Translations under genes and position numbers: made by a program
In this document: positions 1 to 9,147 of the stretch, one piece after another
Numbering within the stretch: the stretch's first letter is position 1
Layout of the letters: each line of letters begins with the position of its first letter
Source of the DNA: JAZLIC01 sp045617225
GTDB taxonomy: Bacteria > Bacillota > Clostridia > Monoglobales > Monoglobaceae
NCBI GenBank assembly: GCA_045617225.1
Contig: JAZLIC010000090.1
Span: 1-23,998 of the forward strand
DNA length: 23,998 nucleotides
Direction of reading: 5' to 3'
Notes under the pieces: model-generated
Database searches by the model: none
Seen by the model: only the letters and a program-made list of their open reading frames with translations
What the model was told of the DNA's origin: nothing

Positions 1-3
1 CAT
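1..3 (-). CDS. Start codon of a downstream gene cut off at the left edge
   Basis: The first three bases are the complement of ATG. On the minus strand this ATG is preceded, with an 8-nt spacer, by a perfect AAAGGAG Shine-Dalgarno sequence (complement at 12-18). A protein therefore very likely starts here and runs out of the window. It lies 103 bp after the mfd stop on the same strand. In Firmicutes a foldase (PrsA-type) or a spore regulator often follows mfd, but nothing of this protein is visible, so no function is assigned. Confidence 0.6.
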
Positions 4-106
4 TTCTTTCTCTCCTTTACAACCTTGAATTATAAAACCCAAGGCATTATCTTTTTATATACTACCATAAATTATTTTTAAAATCTACCCTTTTTTAAAA
101 AATTCT
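4..106 (-). other. AT-rich gap between mfd and the next gene
   Basis: This 103-bp gap holds the ribosome-binding site of the edge gene and a TATAAT-like hexamer on the minus strand (complement near 30-35), but no convincing -35 box at 17 bp. A 5-bp inverted repeat (CCTTG/CAAGG, about 23-44) lacks a following T run, so it is not a good terminator. Transcription may simply continue from mfd. Confidence 0.35.
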
Positions 107-3100
107 TTAAATATTCACATTATCTTCACATTCTGCCAAGATTTCAAAGGATTTTTGGACCTCTTTTAAATATTCAGTTCCGTCCTTATCAAATTTTGTG
201 CGTTTTATGAAAAGCCTGAGCTTAGGCGATGCCTGAGATGACAGAGCATATTTCTTAGGTTCGCTCTGCACCAGGTTTACCACCCTTTGCATATCGGGCA
301 GGTTTTCCTCGTCAAACTTTATCTGCACTTCATCTGCCTTGCCCATAACCTCACGAATTCCAAACTTTTGTGCCATAGCCTTTATATAAGCTATAATCAT
401 AAGGTTATTTACCTCTATCGGGACGGTGCCGTATCTGTCCTCAATCTCGTCATAGGTGTCCATAAGCTCATCAGCGGTTGTAATAGCCGCAATCCTTTTA
501 TATGCCGAAATCCTTTGACTGTGGCTTTTGATATACGACTCCGAGATAAAGGCACTGACCGGCAAATCTATCTGCGTTTCCGTTTCCTTTTTGACAGTCA
601 AGCCCTGTCCCTCTGCCACCGCTTCTTCAAGCAATCTGCAATACATTTCATAGCCGACCGCATCCATGTGTCCGTGCTGTTGTGCGCCGATTAAGTTGCC
701 TGTGCCTCTGATTTCCAAATCACGCATCGCAATCTTAAAGCCGGAGCCGAACTCCGTAAATTCTTTAATGGCAATCAATCTTTTCTCCGCATCTTGGTTT
801 AATACCTTATTGCGTCTGAATGTCAGATACGCATACGCCAAGCGGTTTGACCTGCCTACTCTGCCTCTTAACTGATACAACTGTGCAAGCCCAAGTCTAT
901 CCGCATCCTCTATAATAATAGTATTTACATTCGGTATATCAAGTCCGGTTTCTATTATGGTCGTGCAGACCAAAACATCTATATCACCGTCGGATAACTC
1001 CATCATTATCCGCTCCAGCTCACTCTCCGACATTCTTCCGTGTGCAACGCCTACCCTTGCATCAGGCACAAGCTCTGCAATACGGGTTGCCGCCTTGTAA
1101 ATACCGTCAACCCTGTTAAAGAGATAGTATACCTGACCGCCACGCCCTATTTCACGGTTTATGGCTTCACGGATAACATCTTCCCGATACTCCATAACAT
1201 AGGTTTCTACAGGGAAACGCTCACCCGGAGGCTCACTAAGTGTGCTCATATCACGTATTCCGCTAAGCGACATATGCAGGGTACGGGGTATAGGTGTTGC
1301 GGACAGCGTCAATACATCTATATCCTGTTTAAGCTCCTTTATCTTTTCTTTATGCCCTACACCAAAGCGTTGCTCCTCATCAATAATCAAAAAGCCGAGG
1401 TTTTTAAACTTTACATTTTTTCCAAGGAGCTTATGGGTGCCGATTACTATGTCAATCTCACCTGTTGCAAGCTCCTTTATAACCCTTTTTTGTTCCGACG
1501 GAGTGCAAAACCGCGAAAGTGTCGCTATGCGAATGGGATAATCCTTCATTCTCTGCTTAAATGTATTAAAGTGTTGCCCTGCCAAAATTGTGGTAGGCAC
1601 CATATACGCCACCTGATAGCCGTCATTTACTGCCTTAAACGCCGCACGTATTGCAACCTCTGTTTTTCCATAGCCTACATCGCCGCAGAGTAGTCTGTCC
1701 ATTGGGTGCGGACTTTCCATATCCGCTTTTATTTCTTCCACACTTTTAAGCTGGTCATCTGTTTCCTCATAGGCAAAAGCTTCCTCAAATTCCCGTTGCC
1801 ACTCTGTATCCTTTGAGAAGGCAATGCCCGGGCTTTGCATACGCTTGGCATAAAGAGAGATAAGCTCATTTGCCATATCTGCCGCCGACTCTTTTACTCG
1901 TTGCTTCGTCTTATTCCACTCGCCGCCGCCTAAACGGTTAAGCTTAACCTTTGCACCGTCTTTGCCTATATACTTATAGACCATATCAAGTTGGTCGGTG
2001 GATACATACAAAAAGTCATCGCCATGATATTTTATTTTCAAATAGTCCTTACGATTAGAGTCAACTGTAAGCTGCTCTATCCCTATATACTGACCGATGC
2101 CGTAATTCTGATGTACTATATAATCGCCCGGATTTAAGTCGGTAAAGCTGTCAAGCTTATTTCCTCTATGCTCCGTAAACCTTTTCTTTTTCTTCTTTTT
2201 TGTGCCGAAGATTTCCCTGTCGCTGATTATGACCGCTCTGATTAGTGGATATTCAAAGCCTCTGCCGATACCGCCCTTTACAACCGCAATGCCTCCGCTC
2301 CTCGGCAAATCCGCAAGCTCATCACTGTATGTTGCGGAAATTCCCTCGTCTGTAAGTTGCTGAATCAAATGCTCGCCACGGCTCCTGTTACCTACCAACA
2401 AAACTATGCGATACTTGCTCTTTATATAGTATCTAAGGTCCTCATAAAACTGCTCCATTCTGCCCTGATAGCTGTTTAAGCTTTTGGCATTGAAGCTTAT
2501 GTTCTGCTTTACACGCAGCTCGCCACCTGTATGAAGTATAGCACTCATACAGATAAACCGATGCTTTAAAAGTCGGCTTTGTGCTGCTTTTAAAGTGAGG
2601 AAATACTCGCCGTCCGCTCTTGCGATTATGCCACGGTTGCACATCTCTACCAAGGTTTCGGAAAAATTCTTTGTTTCGCCGTCATAGTATTCCTGAATTC
2701 TGACAGGCTCATCCCAGAAAACCATACAATCATCCGGGATATAATCAAGCAGTGTAGGCTTTTCCTTATACAAAAGGGGGATATATTTATCAAGAGAGCG
2801 GAAGGTCATTCCCTCTTTTAATCTCTCCGCATCATGTCTGAGCCCCGACGCACATCTTTCCGCATTCTCGCCTGTGCAGTTATTGGATAGGCTTATTAAC
2901 TTTTGATACAGTTCCTCGCCTGTTTCTTTATCAAACAACAGCTCCCGTGCCGGTGTAATCTTTGCGAACTCCTCCATAGATATTGTCCTTTGTGACTCCG
3001 CATCAAAAACACGGATAGAGTCAACCTCGGTATCAAAGAACTCTATTCTGTACGGTGCGTCACCGCAAAGCGGAAATACATCTACAATTCCGCCACGGAC

Positions 3101-3625
3101 ACTAAACTGTCCCGCACCCTCTACTAAGTCCTCTCTGCAATAGCCAAGACTGACAAGTCTTTCGGTCAAATCATCTATTGATATATCGTCGCCAAGCTTT
3201 AAGGTTATGGCAAACTTATCATACATATCCTTAGGCACGGTAACGCTGAGCAATGCTTTAAGGGTAGTAACCACAACATAATTTTCATCGGCTTCGTAAA
3301 GCTTATCAAGCACCGATAATCTGGGCTTTCGTGTATCCTGCGCCCTTGCCTCTATATCATAAAACATAAGCTCGTTCTCGGTAAAGCAAAGTACCCTCTC
3401 CCCCAAGAAAAAGCTTAAATCCTCATACAATTCCTTTGCGGCAACAGCGGAATGGGTAACAACCAAACCGCCTTTTGAGAACTTTTCGCACACACAAAAA
3501 ATAAGGTGTGCCCGACAAGACTCCGACATACCCGTAATTTGGACAGGTGTATTATCATTTTTTACCGCCTCGGTGAGTTCCTCAAAACTGACAGAGGGTT
3601 CAATAAGCTTTAAAAATCCGTTCAT
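107..3625 (-). CDS. mfd: Transcription-repair coupling factor Mfd
   Basis: Mfd is a DNA translocase that removes RNA polymerase stalled at lesions and recruits the UvrABC excision repair machinery. At 1172 aa it has the usual full length. The order of parts is: UvrB-like N-terminal region (about 1-350, with VRGGIVDVFP at 177-186); the RNA polymerase-interacting domain starting at NPGDYIVHQNYGIG (498-511); helicase motif I GDVGYGKTE (648-656); DEEQ box (749-752); SATPIPRTL (775-783); motif VI QLRGRVGRS (918-926); and a C-terminal TRCF domain. All motor motifs are intact. The ATG follows an AAGGTT ribosome-binding site that overlaps the pth stop codon, and the gap to pth is 9 bp, so the two are almost certainly co-transcribed and may be translationally coupled. 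Family identification is secure. Confidence 0.98.
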   Translation of the reverse strand: MNGFLKLIEPSVSFEELTEAVKNDNTPVQITGMSESCRAHLIFCVCEKFSKGGLVVTHSAVAAKELYEDLSFFLGERVLCFTENELMFYDIEARAQDTRKPRLSVLDKLYEADENYVVVTTLKALLSVTVPKDMYDKFAITLKLGDDISIDDLTERLVSLGYCREDLVEGAGQFSVRGGIVDVFPLCGDAPYRIEFFDTEVDSIRVFDAESQRTISMEEFAKITPARELLFDKETGEELYQKLISLSNNCTGENAERCASGLRHDAERLKEGMTFRSLDKYIPLLYKEKPTLLDYIPDDCMVFWDEPVRIQEYYDGETKNFSETLVEMCNRGIIARADGEYFLTLKAAQSRLLKHRFICMSAILHTGGELRVKQNISFNAKSLNSYQGRMEQFYEDLRYYIKSKYRIVLLVGNRSRGEHLIQQLTDEGISATYSDELADLPRSGGIAVVKGGIGRGFEYPLIRAVIISDREIFGTKKKKKKRFTEHRGNKLDSFTDLNPGDYIVHQNYGIGQYIGIEQLTVDSNRKDYLKIKYHGDDFLYVSTDQLDMVYKYIGKDGAKVKLNRLGGGEWNKTKQRVKESAADMANELISLYAKRMQSPGIAFSKDTEWQREFEEAFAYEETDDQLKSVEEIKADMESPHPMDRLLCGDVGYGKTEVAIRAAFKAVNDGYQVAYMVPTTILAGQHFNTFKQRMKDYPIRIATLSRFCTPSEQKRVIKELATGEIDIVIGTHKLLGKNVKFKNLGFLIIDEEQRFGVGHKEKIKELKQDIDVLTLSATPIPRTLHMSLSGIRDMSTLSEPPGERFPVETYVMEYREDVIREAINREIGRGGQVYYLFNRVDGIYKAATRIAELVPDARVGVAHGRMSESELERIMMELSDGDIDVLVCTTIIETGLDIPNVNTIIIEDADRLGLAQLYQLRGRVGRSNRLAYAYLTFRRNKVLNQDAEKRLIAIKEFTEFGSGFKIAMRDLEIRGTGNLIGAQQHGHMDAVGYEMYCRLLEEAVAEGQGLTVKKETETQIDLPVSAFISESYIKSHSQRISAYKRIAAITTADELMDTYDEIEDRYGTVPIEVNNLMIIAYIKAMAQKFGIREVMGKADEVQIKFDEENLPDMQRVVNLVQSEPKKYALSSQASPKLRLFIKRTKFDKDGTEYLKEVQKSFEILAECEDNVNI

Positions 3626-3634
3626 TTTTTAACC

Positions 3635-4198
3635 TTACGCATTATACTTATTCATTGCACTTGTTGCATTTTTTGTTATAATTTCCTCTACCGCATCAGT
3701 TGCGCGTATCGCAGACTGAACTAAAATCTTTACTTCCTCTTTGCTGAAACGCCCCAAAACATAGTCCTTTAAATCATAATCCTCGTGTTCGGGCGCACCT
3801 ACTCCCACCTTAATACGGGGAAATATGTCCGTCCCTAATTGATATATGATATTTTTTATTCCGTTATGACCGCCGGCACTTCCCTTTTCACGGATACGAA
3901 GCTTTCCGACAGGCAAGGATATGTCATCATATATAACTAAAATATGCTCACTTTCAACATCATAATACTCCGCAATGTCACGCACTGCCTCACCGCTTAA
4001 ATTCATATATGTCTGCGGCTTTACAACCAGAACCTTCTCGGCTCCTATTCTTCCCTCGCCGATTTCGGCACAGAACTTGCTTTTCTTCATCTTTATATCG
4101 TACTTTGCGCAGATTGTGTCTGCAACCTCAAATCCAACATTGTGGCGTGTACTTACATACTTGCGTCCCGGGTTTCCCAAACCTACTATCAAAAACAT
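3635..4198 (-). CDS. pth: Peptidyl-tRNA hydrolase
   Basis: Pth cleaves the ester bond of peptidyl-tRNAs released prematurely from ribosomes, recycling tRNA in the cytoplasm. The 187-aa product shows the whole family pattern: IVGLGNPG (4-11), catalytic His19 in TRHNVGF, Asn66 in KPQTYMNLSG, Asp91-Asp92 in the YDD motif, and His111-Asn112 in GSAGGHNGIKNI. The frame is open from a GTG at 4207, but that GTG lies inside the Shine-Dalgarno sequence AAGGTGAT (complement at 4203-4210). The ATG at 4198, 4 nt after the site, is therefore the supported start and gives the canonical MFLIVGLGNPG N-terminus. It sits 21 bp after the comF stop and 9 bp before mfd, inside one operon. Pth and mfd are frequent neighbours in Firmicutes. 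Confidence 0.97.
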   Translation of the reverse strand: MFLIVGLGNPGRKYVSTRHNVGFEVADTICAKYDIKMKKSKFCAEIGEGRIGAEKVLVVKPQTYMNLSGEAVRDIAEYYDVESEHILVIYDDISLPVGKLRIREKGSAGGHNGIKNIIYQLGTDIFPRIKVGVGAPEHEDYDLKDYVLGRFSKEEVKILVQSAIRATDAVEEIITKNATSAMNKYNA

Positions 4199-4219
4199 AT
4201 CTATCACCTTATCCTGATT

Positions 4220-4942
4220 TTAAACCGTAGCTACCGTCACTGCATACACAGCTTTTGCACCTTCTCGGCGCAGCACGGCGGCACTTTCGTTTATTGTTGC
4301 ACCTGTTGTGCAAACATCATCAACCAACAAAATAACCTTATCCTTTATTTCCTTCTTCTTTTTAACGCCGATATTTCCTTTTATATTATCCCATCTCTCA
4401 GCAAAACCAAGCTCGCTTTGCTTTCTGCGTTCCTCTTTTTGATACAAAACCTTCCTGCAAAACGGTATACTAAGGCGCTTTGCAAGCAATTTTGCCAAAT
4501 ACTCTGCTTGGTCAAAGCGTTGCTTTCTCATACGATTTCGCCGTGGTGCAACCGATATTACCATATCGAACTTTACCTTAGAATAGCAATTCTTTACCAC
4601 CGCCTCAAGATATGCGGCAAATGCCGCACCGTAATAAGTATTCCCGCTCGATTTATACCTAATCACCACCAAACGCGCATTATCCTTATACACAAAGGCG
4701 GAACGTATTTTCTCAAACCATCTGTTTGTCTGCTTTCTGCACTTACTGCAAACATTCACCTCTGTGCCTGCTTTAAGCGGTTTTCCGCAGACTTTACAAT
4801 ATGGGACAGACATACAATACTCAATTTCATTACTGCAATCCGCACAGGCGGAAAAGCAAGCATCCTTAGGCAAAATTTTGCGGCAAAATATGCACCGCGG
4901 CGGATATATTAAGTACAAAAGTCCATTTTTTAAAATTCCCAT
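4220..4942 (-). CDS. comF: ComF family phosphoribosyltransferase-like protein
   Basis: ComF proteins take part in DNA uptake and single-strand DNA handling during natural transformation; many genomes without known competence also carry one. The 240-aa product has two Cys-pair zinc-ribbon motifs at the N-terminus (Cys17/20 with Cys33/36, and Cys49/52 with Cys65/68). A phosphoribosyltransferase domain follows, with a PRPP-binding loop VDDVCTTGAT at 207-216. The length and domain order fit the family. The start codon has only a weak GGTG Shine-Dalgarno, 8 nt upstream. It is the first gene of the comF-pth-mfd unit, placed about 30 nt after the predicted transcription start. Its role as a competence protein is inferred from the family; no other competence genes are visible. 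Confidence 0.93.
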   Translation of the reverse strand: MGILKNGLLYLIYPPRCIFCRKILPKDACFSACADCSNEIEYCMSVPYCKVCGKPLKAGTEVNVCSKCRKQTNRWFEKIRSAFVYKDNARLVVIRYKSSGNTYYGAAFAAYLEAVVKNCYSKVKFDMVISVAPRRNRMRKQRFDQAEYLAKLLAKRLSIPFCRKVLYQKEERRKQSELGFAERWDNIKGNIGVKKKKEIKDKVILLVDDVCTTGATINESAAVLRREGAKAVYAVTVATV

Positions 4943-4978
4943 ATTTTTGGCACCAACTACAAACTAAAATATAATTCT

Positions 4979-5007
4979 ATTGTATTACAACATAAAAAAT
5001 TTTTCAA
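4979..5007 (-). promoter_or_regulatory. Sigma-A promoter of comF-pth-mfd
   Basis: On the minus strand a TTGAAA -35 box (complement at 5002-5007) and a TACAAT -10 box (complement at 4979-4984) are separated by exactly 17 bp. The predicted start of transcription is near 4972, giving a leader of about 30 nt before the comF ATG. It is the only good promoter upstream of the three-gene unit. Confidence 0.75.
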
Positions 5008-5048
5008 GTATTATTGCGAATTTGTTTTTCGAAAGGCGTTGAGGGCAC

Positions 5049-5068
5049 GGCAGGAGCTTTTCCCTGCC
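5049..5068. repeat. Small GC-rich inverted repeat upstream of the comF promoter
   Basis: GGCAGG (5049-5054) and CCTGCC (5063-5068) form a 6-bp stem with an 8-nt loop. An alternative pairing uses GGGCA (5043-5047) with TGCCC (5065-5069). It stands out as GC-rich in an AT-rich spacer between the operon terminator and the comF promoter. It lacks a T run, so I do not call it a terminator. Confidence 0.4.
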
Positions 5069-5090
5069 CTGCGATGTAATATGGTATAGA

Positions 5091-5120
5091 AAAAACCTCC
5101 CTTTAAAAAGGGAGGTTTTT
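5091..5120. terminator. Strong bidirectional hairpin terminator after the SLH-GH10-SLH operon
   Basis: A perfect inverted repeat AAAAACCTCCCTTT / AAAGGGAGGTTTTT (5091-5104 and 5107-5120) has a GC core of CCTCCC/GGGAGG. It ends in five or six Ts on either strand. It lies 145 bp beyond the stop of the last SLH gene and 84 bp before the comF promoter, so it insulates the two minus-strand operons. Confidence 0.85.
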
Positions 5121-5264
5121 CATTTGCGGGATCGGTGCGATTTTCACCGAATTTAACTATTTTAAACTGCGGAGGAAACAAACAATCTCCTATTTCCTAT
5201 TCTCTATTTCCTAATCACTATGTTGTGAGGTTTGTTCGATATGTGCATTTTCCACCGGTTTAAA
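5121..5264. repeat. Untranslated 3' region with short direct and inverted repeats
   Basis: This stretch between the SLH stop and the terminator has no gene. It holds a 6-bp hairpin (TCGGTG 5132-5137 / CACCGA 5145-5150). Two near-identical 14-mers beginning CTATTTCCTA lie at 5190 and 5204 (2 mismatches in 14). They are enclosed by an inverted repeat AACAAAC (5177-5183) / GTTTGTT (5230-5236). On the minus strand the core reads as purine-rich AGGAAATAG units. It resembles an interspersed intergenic repeat, but copy number elsewhere cannot be seen here. Confidence 0.4.
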
Positions 5265-8200
5265 TTAGGGTTCGTTCTTTATAAGTACTATAGCCCTTGG
5301 TGAGTTCGTATATCCGTATGAATAGATATAGTCGCCTACATCAATATCCATAATTGAGCCCTGATACATATCGCCCGTCTTAACATCATATACGGTAAAT
5401 ACTCTTGATGCAGTAACATGAAGGAATGCAGACATTTCGTGCACCTCTGATGTTTCGTCTATTGCAGCACGGCTTGAGTGATATTTATGTCCGAGATTAC
5501 AATACCAGTAATATCCGTCTACGGTAACGGTATTTGCCGCCTTTTCTACATCGGTAACCACACCGCGGATAGAAGTATCGGTACCAAAGAGCGATGCCGA
5601 CATATTTCCGGCTTTGTAAGTGGTTGAAAACTCAGCCGGCACACCGTTTGCAATACGCCTTGCAACCTCAATCCAAGCAATCTCATCGCCACGGAGAACT
5701 AATTTTACGATATCGCCCTTTTGGAGACTGCCTCTCTCAACACCGGATATATCAGTCTTGCCGATGTAGTCAGACATTGCCGTTGCGTAGAATATCGTCT
5801 TCTTCTCCTCTGCAAGCTGAGGAAGCATATCGTTTGTAACAATCTGTGCATCAGGCTGGTTACTTGTAAGCGGTACGTATTCAAACAATCTTGTGTTATC
5901 ACGAATCTTGTATTGCTTCTCCACGCCGTCTACATAACCTTTAAGGCTGAAGCCTTCTTCCCTCTCAACAACCTGCTCAACAACCATTGTACTTGTAGTA
6001 GCCGGTCTTGCAGGAAGAATCGTCATAAAGTCAATTGTATCACTCTTTGGATACTTGTACATTTGAAGAGAGTCCCACTTCATATTATTGTAAGTGCCTT
6101 CTTCTACAAGTGCAGTAGGGCCTTCCGGTATCAATGAGTAATCATTCTCGTCATAGTTAAGGGCAAGTGCCTCATATACTGTGGCGGTGTTGCTTACTCT
6201 GTATGTCATTTCCTTTCTCGGTCTGCCCTTATAGTCCCAAGCATATCTGAAAGAAATAAGACGCGGACCTGCATAGAACCACAAAGTTTCTGACTTACCG
6301 CCGGACTCATTTTCCCACTCTGCCATATGGAAGTCACGAACCATACAAATCTTTGCTTCCGGATTATCCTCAGGTATGGTCGGAACCAAAATCTTTGAAA
6401 TCTTGCCGTCTTTATTTGTTTCGTAGTAAACAATCTTTCTTGACGCAAAATCGGACTTTGTGTCATCTGTCAAGTAAACACGGTTTACAGCCGAGAAGTT
6501 TCTTGAATTGTTTGTTGACCACAAATAATTTGATGTTTCGATATCAATCGGCTCATTTGTGATAAGGCTCTTTGCGTCAAGCTTTGAAACGGCGTTTCCG
6601 TCCCAAGCCTTAACCTTATCGAGTGTATCGTATACTCTCATCACGCCGTCGGAATCAAGCATCTTTATTTTAAGGTAGTCTTTGCCGAAATTATCATTCT
6701 CAACACCTACATCAAGAAGCAAGCCATAGTTTGACTTTGTATTTTCTCTTTCAAAACCTGCAATGCGGTTGTGAGAATCAAGATAAAGTGTAACCTCGTC
6801 TGACATATTGATAAGGCTGGTGTAAACCTGCTCTGTTGCTTTGTAGCCAACATCATCAATAAAGATTTCATAATCTGTCAAATCGGTCGGCGGATTGTAG
6901 CCGGCACCGCTCAACTTCTCAATCTCTACGCCTGAAACAAAGAGGTTTTTCGGATAAGTATCACCGAATGTTACGCAAGAGTTGTCAATAGAGATACTTC
7001 TTGAACCGATATTATCCTCGTTAATTTCATAGGTAAGTGTAATCGGCTGCCACTTGTCAAGCTCTATCTCGGCAATGGCAATCTCATCATCTGTCGGAGC
7101 ATAATCATACAATCCAAGAGGCATATCTGCAGTCTGCTTGATTGAAAGCTGAGTCTTGACTGTTGTTGAGGTTGTATCCTTTACCCAAGTTGAACCTGCG
7201 CTACCTTCGGCTGTGGTTGCCTTTCCGGTTCTCTCGGCAAGCTTACCCATATTATTTGCATAAACCCAAGCGGTAATTTTCAGCTTATCGCCAAGCGTAA
7301 CATCGCCTTCGTCAAATATATTTATAAATCTTACGCCTGCTGCCTCTGATGACCAACCTGTTACATTACGCGGGTCAGGGATTGATACGCCACGGTCAAC
7401 CCAAGCAACCATTCCGTTTGCAAATGAAGGAATACCCTTATCAAGATTTGGGAACTGCACTTCTAAACGACCGGTAGGATATATAGCGGAGTTTGCACCC
7501 AAACGATAGTTCCACCAATTGTTACCGTCGATTCCCAATTTGCGTATCTTGTCGCCGTCTGTCTTGCTTACAAGATATGAATGGTATGTTGTTTCCTCAT
7601 TACCAAAGCCCTGTGTATTAACTGTCTTGAACGGCTCAAAACCGTAAGTCGGCTTTGTAGAGTTGTCCATTACATCACGGCGTTCTACAGTACCTGTTAC
7701 CTTATTCTTTGCACGATAAACCTTGCAAAGCTCGCCGTCAGATGACTCATAAACTTCTATAACATCATAGTTTGCGATATCACCCATCAAAATAGGTTGC
7801 TTTGTATAAGCATCATAGAATAACACTTCACGGTCAGCCTTATCATCTGTTGATAAATCAAGCTCTCCACGCTCTATACCGTAGCGTGTATAAACATCAT
7901 ATATAATCTTTCTTGCATAAGCATCAACGGCAAGTACCATATATGCTTTGTAGTTATCAATAAAGAGGATATTTGTACCGGTTGACTTTACCTTCTTCTG
8001 GAAGGTGAGCTTACCCTGTACCATATGCTCATTGATAAAGTTCTGCTCATCTGCTGCGGTTGCAAAAACCTCTGTCTTACCATTGTAAATGATAACCGGC
8101 TTTTCAAGAGAAATGGTCTTTTCTCTGCCGCCTTCCGGCTTATAATACCTTGCCTCAACATTAAAGTTATCACTTACGGTAATTGAATTTACATCATCAA

Positions 8201-9104
8201 ACTCTATTTCTGTACGCTCTGTCTGCTGTTCAACAGGGAAGAACGCAACGACAGTACCGATGCTGTCACCCGGTGCGGTGTAGCAATAGAAGTCTACATA
8301 GTAACCGATATATTCTGTCATATCAAGGTCAGTAGCATAGCTTACACCGTCAATGGTAACATCGCCTCTTTGAAGCTCGTTGCCGTCTAATGAGTTTACA
8401 TCAGTTGCTTCAATAACACCGCTAAGGCTCTTTATATTATGGTAAGCACCCAAAAGGTCTGTTTCTTCGTTTACTGCAAAGAAGCCCTTTTCACCATAGC
8501 GTGCCTTTTCCATAATCTCTTTATCCAAAGAGTTGTATACAAGGATTGCAAGGTTTCCTCTTGAAATCGGATTTGTGTAACCCTGAGGGAAGCTTGCGCC
8601 CTTCATTAAATCAAGTTGATTTGCTACATAAAGGTAGCCGGCAGGGAAGCCGCCCTTGTCCTCAGCTTTTGGCTGATAACCGAGTACAGATACCAGGATT
8701 TTGATAGCCTGCTCTGCGGTAAGCTCTGCATCAGGCTCAAATGTACCGTCGCCGTTACCTGATACAAGTCCAAAATCTGTTGACATATCAATGTAACCCT
8801 TTGCCCAATGACTGTCGGCTACATCTGTGTATACAACTGTACTGCTGTAATCCTTTGCGGAATCCATACCCAAAAGACGGATTGCAACTGCACACATCTC
8901 ACTGCGGGTAAGGAAATCCTCTGCCGCAAAATCGCCGTTCTCTTTGCCCTCCATAATCTTTAAGGCACGGAGAACCTCTACTGCACGATCATAATCGTTT
9001 GCTTTTACCGAAGTGGCTTCATTGGCAAAACCAACAGTTGCAAACGAAGTAAGAATCATGCTGAATACTATTAAAACGGCAATGCCTTTTTTTATTATAT
9101 TCAT
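5265..9104 (-). CDS. Large secreted SLH-domain surface protein (1279 aa) with inserted jelly-roll-like module
   Basis: This is an exported wall-associated protein of unnamed family. A signal peptide (1-27, ending ATVGFA) is followed by three SLH units: about 38-80 (with TRSEM at 66-70), 92-143 (with GNGDGTFEPDAELTAEQ), and a diverged one at 155-195. SLH units normally bind secondary cell-wall polymers. Beta-rich scaffold regions that also occur in the two other large SLH proteins here cover about 205-477 and 745-1279. Between VTGTVERRD (469-477) and YEIFIDD (745-751) sits an insert of about 267 residues with carbohydrate-binding-module character: DKLKITAWVYAN 606-617, DKWQPITLTY 683-692, LFVSGVEIEK 721-730. 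It is the last gene of the operon, 43 bp after GH10, with AAAGGAG before the ATG. Full-length similarity to the 1305-aa protein marks a gene duplication. Glycan binding is inferred; no catalytic motif was recognised. Confidence 0.88.
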   Translation of the reverse strand: MNIIKKGIAVLIVFSMILTSFATVGFANEATSVKANDYDRAVEVLRALKIMEGKENGDFAAEDFLTRSEMCAVAIRLLGMDSAKDYSSTVVYTDVADSHWAKGYIDMSTDFGLVSGNGDGTFEPDAELTAEQAIKILVSVLGYQPKAEDKGGFPAGYLYVANQLDLMKGASFPQGYTNPISRGNLAILVYNSLDKEIMEKARYGEKGFFAVNEETDLLGAYHNIKSLSGVIEATDVNSLDGNELQRGDVTIDGVSYATDLDMTEYIGYYVDFYCYTAPGDSIGTVVAFFPVEQQTERTEIEFDDVNSITVSDNFNVEARYYKPEGGREKTISLEKPVIIYNGKTEVFATAADEQNFINEHMVQGKLTFQKKVKSTGTNILFIDNYKAYMVLAVDAYARKIIYDVYTRYGIERGELDLSTDDKADREVLFYDAYTKQPILMGDIANYDVIEVYESSDGELCKVYRAKNKVTGTVERRDVMDNSTKPTYGFEPFKTVNTQGFGNEETTYHSYLVSKTDGDKIRKLGIDGNNWWNYRLGANSAIYPTGRLEVQFPNLDKGIPSFANGMVAWVDRGVSIPDPRNVTGWSSEAAGVRFINIFDEGDVTLGDKLKITAWVYANNMGKLAERTGKATTAEGSAGSTWVKDTTSTTVKTQLSIKQTADMPLGLYDYAPTDDEIAIAEIELDKWQPITLTYEINEDNIGSRSISIDNSCVTFGDTYPKNLFVSGVEIEKLSGAGYNPPTDLTDYEIFIDDVGYKATEQVYTSLINMSDEVTLYLDSHNRIAGFERENTKSNYGLLLDVGVENDNFGKDYLKIKMLDSDGVMRVYDTLDKVKAWDGNAVSKLDAKSLITNEPIDIETSNYLWSTNNSRNFSAVNRVYLTDDTKSDFASRKIVYYETNKDGKISKILVPTIPEDNPEAKICMVRDFHMAEWENESGGKSETLWFYAGPRLISFRYAWDYKGRPRKEMTYRVSNTATVYEALALNYDENDYSLIPEGPTALVEEGTYNNMKWDSLQMYKYPKSDTIDFMTILPARPATTSTMVVEQVVEREEGFSLKGYVDGVEKQYKIRDNTRLFEYVPLTSNQPDAQIVTNDMLPQLAEEKKTIFYATAMSDYIGKTDISGVERGSLQKGDIVKLVLRGDEIAWIEVARRIANGVPAEFSTTYKAGNMSASLFGTDTSIRGVVTDVEKAANTVTVDGYYWYCNLGHKYHSSRAAIDETSEVHEMSAFLHVTASRVFTVYDVKTGDMYQGSIMDIDVGDYIYSYGYTNSPRAIVLIKNEP

Positions 9105-9147
9105 AGTCTAAACTCCTTTACTCTCTAATATTTCGTCAATGTTCCAC

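Noticed and set aside
1040..1693. A 217-codon plus-strand frame opposite mfd
   Set aside because: It mirrors the conserved Mfd helicase region; the composition is that of a complementary-strand shadow.
1530..2230. Lysine run in Mfd (residues 476-481) as a frameshift site or anomaly
   Set aside because: A basic stretch before the polymerase-interacting domain is normal in Firmicute Mfd proteins and the frame is intact on both sides.
4142..4912. A 256-codon plus-strand frame opposite comF and pth
   Set aside because: It lies antisense to two well-supported genes, its translation has a low-complexity Cys/His/Ile-rich composition, and it has no ribosome-binding site.
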